Source of the DNA: Pseudophaeomoniella oleicola
Lineage: Eukaryota > Ascomycota > Eurotiomycetes > Phaeomoniellales > Phaeomoniellaceae
DNA: 64,000 bases
Reading direction: 5' to 3'
NCBI GenBank assembly: GCA_003868215.1
Contig: QWDQ01000049.1
Coordinates: forward strand, 142,910 to 206,909
Shown: positions 60,609-64,000 of the stretch, piece by piece
Layout: each line of letters begins with the position of its first letter
How positions within the stretch are numbered: position 1 is the first letter of the stretch
Made by a program: the position numbers and the translations under genes
The notes under the pieces: model-generated
Databases searched by the model: none
What the model was told of the DNA's origin: nothing
What the model saw: only the letters and a program-made list of their open reading frames with translations

Positions 60609-61913
60609 GGAGGTGCACGATAGTGCTTGATGATTTTGGTAGCAAGCATTACGATGCATGTGGAGGGTCCACTTACTCAGGCGCATTTGAACATATGGCA
60701 GCGAGCGTTTGAACGGCATACAGGACGTATTACCTATACCGACACAATGATTGGGAATTCACAGTTTGCATTGTTTAGATCAAAAAGATACACCCACTCA
60801 GTTTAGACATTGCGTTGATTCGATCTTGTACTGTGTTTTCAGGACCATTGTTCTAGGCCTTCTCCTTTTTGTTCATACAGTACGAAGATACGAATTCAAT
60901 TACACCGGACAAGAGCATACTTTTCGTGTCCAATCGTGATGCAAACAATTCCATTCCTTTCTTCTGACGGGCACCACTTTTCTTTTCGGTCCTCAGCAGC
61001 TGAGCCAGTCTTGGGACTTTGCAGCTAGTCACTCACCTGACCAGCACAACATTCATATTCTGCACGGGATCTACGGGAAGCAGCCGATGGACGTCATGAC
61101 CATAAAGTATGGCTGTGGCTGTGATAAGCATGGAGTGGCTGCCACTGTTTGTGATGTGAATATGATCATGAAGTGATCAACCTGGTGTGCTATTCAGTCT
61201 ATCTATTCTCACGAAAGACGTGAGTTGATCTGAGTTCGATCCAACCGTTGAAACGGGGAGAGATAGTATGAGCGGTATGACGTCGACGATTGATGGGAAG
61301 TGGGGGAGACGAGGTGTGGGAGATATCCGTAATGACGATTATCGATTAACGAGGGCTTCCTGCAATCAATGATCATCACACCTAAAGCACACTTTGACAC
61401 ACACACACACCGGGCATGTATTTTCCAGGAATTCTAGAACGAAGAGGAGGGGCACGTCAATAGATAGAAGAGAGACGAAGCAGTGTAATGTAGTCTGAGA
61501 CTGATCCTCGCAGGGATTTGCAATATATTACATATTATATCTCCTACCCTTTGCGGGCATTCTTCAATTCACTGATTCTTTTCTTTCTCTCTTTATCGTC
61601 ACTGGTCAAACGCCAGATACTGTACCTTATACAAATCACCCCAGTGCGAATAAGAACAGTAAGTCTCTTATTCTCTTTGCTCCTCTTGGCGCTTCTGTCG
61701 CTATCGAGCTGAAGATGTTTCTCCGTTCATACTCCCCACTCGGTGGGCGATCTAATTAGGTGGTAACCACCGGTAATTGGGCTCCCCGTACTGACTTTAG
61801 CCCACTCTCAGATCTTTCCTACAGAACAAGTGCTATACTTCACCGCATTGATAACGATTGGCCACTTCTGTCTGGAAATCTCTTGAAGTCTGGTTCTACT
61901 ACACACAGTCACG
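60609..61913. other. Intergenic region between CreD and Slm1-type genes
   Basis: This is the 3' region of CreD and the promoter of the next gene, both on the plus strand. An AC dinucleotide repeat lies at about 61396-61410. A T/C-rich leader runs from about 61540 to 61700. No gene was seen. Confidence 0.5.
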
Positions 61914-63682
61914 ATGGCGGATACGAAAGAATCATTGAAGCCCACGCGCACAACGAGCTATACAGACGATGAAGCCGTCCCGGACTCTGAACCAGCGGAT
62001 ACCGTTGGTCTTCTCTCTGAGAGACTACGAGCCTGGAAGCATATGTGCGGATACCTCGAAGACTACATCAGGTCCGTCAGCCACGAGCAGAAGTCCAATG
62101 GAAAGGACCAGGAGAAAGTACTGAAGGTAGGCATCATGATTGCGTTTTCACGCATTTGTTGTTGGTTGACCTATTGCATAGTCTGTCTCCAAACCGCTCC
62201 GCGAAGGTCATCACTTTGATCAGGCTCTTGGTGGTGTCTCCGGAATGTTCGAAAACATTCGCGCCAATACCAATGCTGTTGCCAACATGCATTTCGAGAC
62301 TGCTAAGAATCTAGACGGGACCGTTCTCCCTATACTCCAGCGCCTGCATAAGGAGATCAAGAACAAGGACAAGGAACTCGAGAGTGGCGCTGGGAAGGGC
62401 AGCAAGGCAGTACAGAAGGCTCGGAACGAATCTCAAAAATACATCGAACTTCTAGGGACGCATACCGCAAACTTCGATTCGTCAGGCGGCAAAGTCAGCG
62501 CCCACAATGACCCTTACGTCGTACAGAGGGGCATTTTCCACCGTTTGAACAAGCAATTGATAGAAGAGAACAACAACCGTGGAGACATCATTACCGTTCA
62601 GAACAACTTCAAGGACTTTGAAGCCCATATACTCAATCAGGTTCAGTCTGCACTGAATGCCTTCCAGCAGTACATGGGTAGTCAAGCAGACCGTCAGAAA
62701 GCCATCTACAGTGACATCTCAGCAGTTGCGAACAACATCCCGCCTGATTTCGAGGTTTGTCTTTTCACGTCATGTTCCTGGTTTAAATGCTGATATCATG
62801 TTCGTATAGTGGAATGGATTCCTCAAGAGGAATGAGAACATGCTCGTCAATCCCAATGCTCCTCCACGGTCCTTGGCAAATGTCTCGTTCCCGAATCAAG
62901 GACATCGTGCCACCAAGCCGCTTATTGAAGGATCATTGGAGAGGAAGTCCCGAGCCTTGGGAGCTCTGAAAGGTACATTGAGACAATACGATATGCATTT
63001 GGAACAGAATGCTGACTTTGTTTTCAAGGTTACTCTGCCGGTTACTATGCTGTAACCCCTGGTGGTTACCTTCACGAATACAAGGACAATGATGACTTCC
63101 GCAAGGTAGGTCAATCCATCTCGAGTGATTGTCTCCTACTGATCATTCTTACAACAGGACCCAACGCCTGAGATTTCTCTCTATCTTCCTGACTGTACCG
63201 TTGGAGCCGTCAGCGACACGAAGTTCACGATCAAGGGCAAGGATGTCTCTTCCAAACTGGGAACAAGCCATGAATTTCAATTCAAGGCCCATACTGCTTC
63301 CGACGCAAAAACCTGGCGCGACATCATCGCAGACAAGGCCAACCCAACCTCATCTTTGCCTACCAGCCCAGTTGGAAGTGGTGGAGCAGCGTCCATTCCT
63401 CAAACTATGGAGCAAAGGGAAGCCGCTCAAGCAGCGGAATCACAGCAACAACCAGGTCGAATCGACACCACCAATGTTGGCGGGCCAGGGTCCACAGGAG
63501 CAACTCCTACGACTGCCAATACAACTGGAACAAACAACAACTTCTCGAGTCCGACAGGCACCACATCAAGCCAACAAGAAGCAGGTGTAGTCTCCGGTTC
63601 CCGTCCAAGGGGTTACGAGAATCACTATCACGGGCAACCTGGAGAGAGTCAACTGGCCGACCGATCATATATTCAGAAGTAG
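61914..63682 (+). CDS. Slm1/Slm2-type F-BAR and PH domain protein
   Basis: Slm proteins bind phosphatidylinositol-4,5-bisphosphate at eisosomes and pass membrane stress to TORC2, affecting actin and sphingolipid synthesis. Five exons, 61914-62126, 62182-62754, 62810-62972, 63029-63105 and 63158-63682, give 516 residues. The first 260 residues are a helical F-BAR-like region (LLSERLRAWKHMCGYLEDYI, GVSGMFENIRANTNAV, YMGSQADRQKAIYSDIS). The PH domain (about 300-402) starts GSLERKSRALGALKGYSAG, contains YLHEYKDNDDF and ends with the PH helix KTWRDIIADK. It is assembled from three exons, whose junctions all keep frame. The C-terminal 110 residues are Gln/Thr/Asn rich and disordered. Domain pair and order fit Slm1 well. 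Confidence 0.9.
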
Positions 63683-64000
63683 ATAGATCATGGTTGACTA
63701 GGGCTTGGGTTGGATGTACATGCCTCTCATTGTGGATTCAGCGACCTCGACGTGGCAAATGAAAACGAGAAAAGACTGACTACTGTACCGGATCGATGGG
63801 ATGTTAATGAACAGAGCCGGATGACGGATCGAAGGTGATGGTAGATTGATCAATTGACGATAATGAAATATAAACAAATATCCATATTCCCCCCCCCCCC
63901 CCCCCCCCCCCCACCCACCCCCACCCGCCCCCCCCCCCCCCCCTCCTTTCTTCCCCTCCCCCCCCCCCCTCTCCTCTTCCCTTTCTTTTTTCCTTTTTCC
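63683..64000. repeat. 3' region ending in a poly-C / pyrimidine tract
   Basis: After the Slm1-type stop codon about 200 bases look ordinary. From 63889 the sequence becomes runs of C (24 in the first run) with few A, G or T, ending in a C/T tract at the window edge. This is either an extreme low-complexity tract or an assembly or sequencing end effect. Nothing is coded here. Confidence 0.8.

Noticed and set aside
61518-61712. Hydrophobic frame upstream of the Slm1-type gene
   Set aside because: It opens on TTG and reflects a T/C-rich leader.

Overview
The window is nuclear DNA of a filamentous ascomycete (Pezizomycotina). The evidence is short spliceosomal introns (mostly 45-65 bp, donors GTAAGT/GTATGT/GTGAGT, branch sites like CTAAC/CTGAC/TACTAAT), densely packed protein genes on both strands, two Zn2Cys6 regulators and clear CreC/CreD-type proteins. 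I cannot fix the class from the sequence. Exon boundaries were worked out by eye and checked for frame consistency. No RNA-seq or database search was possible.

Left part (0-10 kb): a Zds1-type protein, the Golgi SNARE Sft1, a Roadblock/LC7 (LAMTOR2-like) protein whose start lies inside the reading frame of an unrecognised upstream gene, then a poorly coding kilobase. From 10.3 to 23.1 kb the content is more accessory: an EthD-domain protein, a Ysc84-type SYLF/SH3 protein, an NmrA/epimerase-like oxidoreductase, a Zn2Cys6 factor, a 14-helix DHA2-type MFS efflux pump, and a second Zn2Cys6 factor divergent from the pump. No PKS, NRPS, terpene synthase or P450 is visible, so this looks like a regulated efflux/stress module, not a full metabolite cluster.

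Middle part (23-41 kb): mitochondrial Miro GTPase Gem1, TFIIE alpha, a long gap, choline sulfatase, ATP-dependent PEP carboxykinase, peroxisomal Pex11 and a Git1-type MFS transporter. Several belong to lipid, organelle or gluconeogenic metabolism.

Right part (41-64 kb): a 2.6-kb gap, a 2505-residue ubiquitin hydrolase of the USP34 type, an alpha/beta hydrolase, CreC (WD40), a 3.4-kb gap, CreD (arrestin) and an Slm1-type F-BAR/PH protein, ending in a poly-C tract. CreC and CreD both act in ubiquitin-linked carbon catabolite repression, and PEP carboxykinase is a classic carbon-regulated gene.

Main oddities: very short first coding exons (6, 10, 20 and 26 nt), a zinc cluster spliced from three exons, a GC-AG intron, several stop-free introns of 3n length, the frame overlap at 8.3 kb, and palindromes (TACCTAGGTA and ACTACGTAGT types) scattered through the long gaps.
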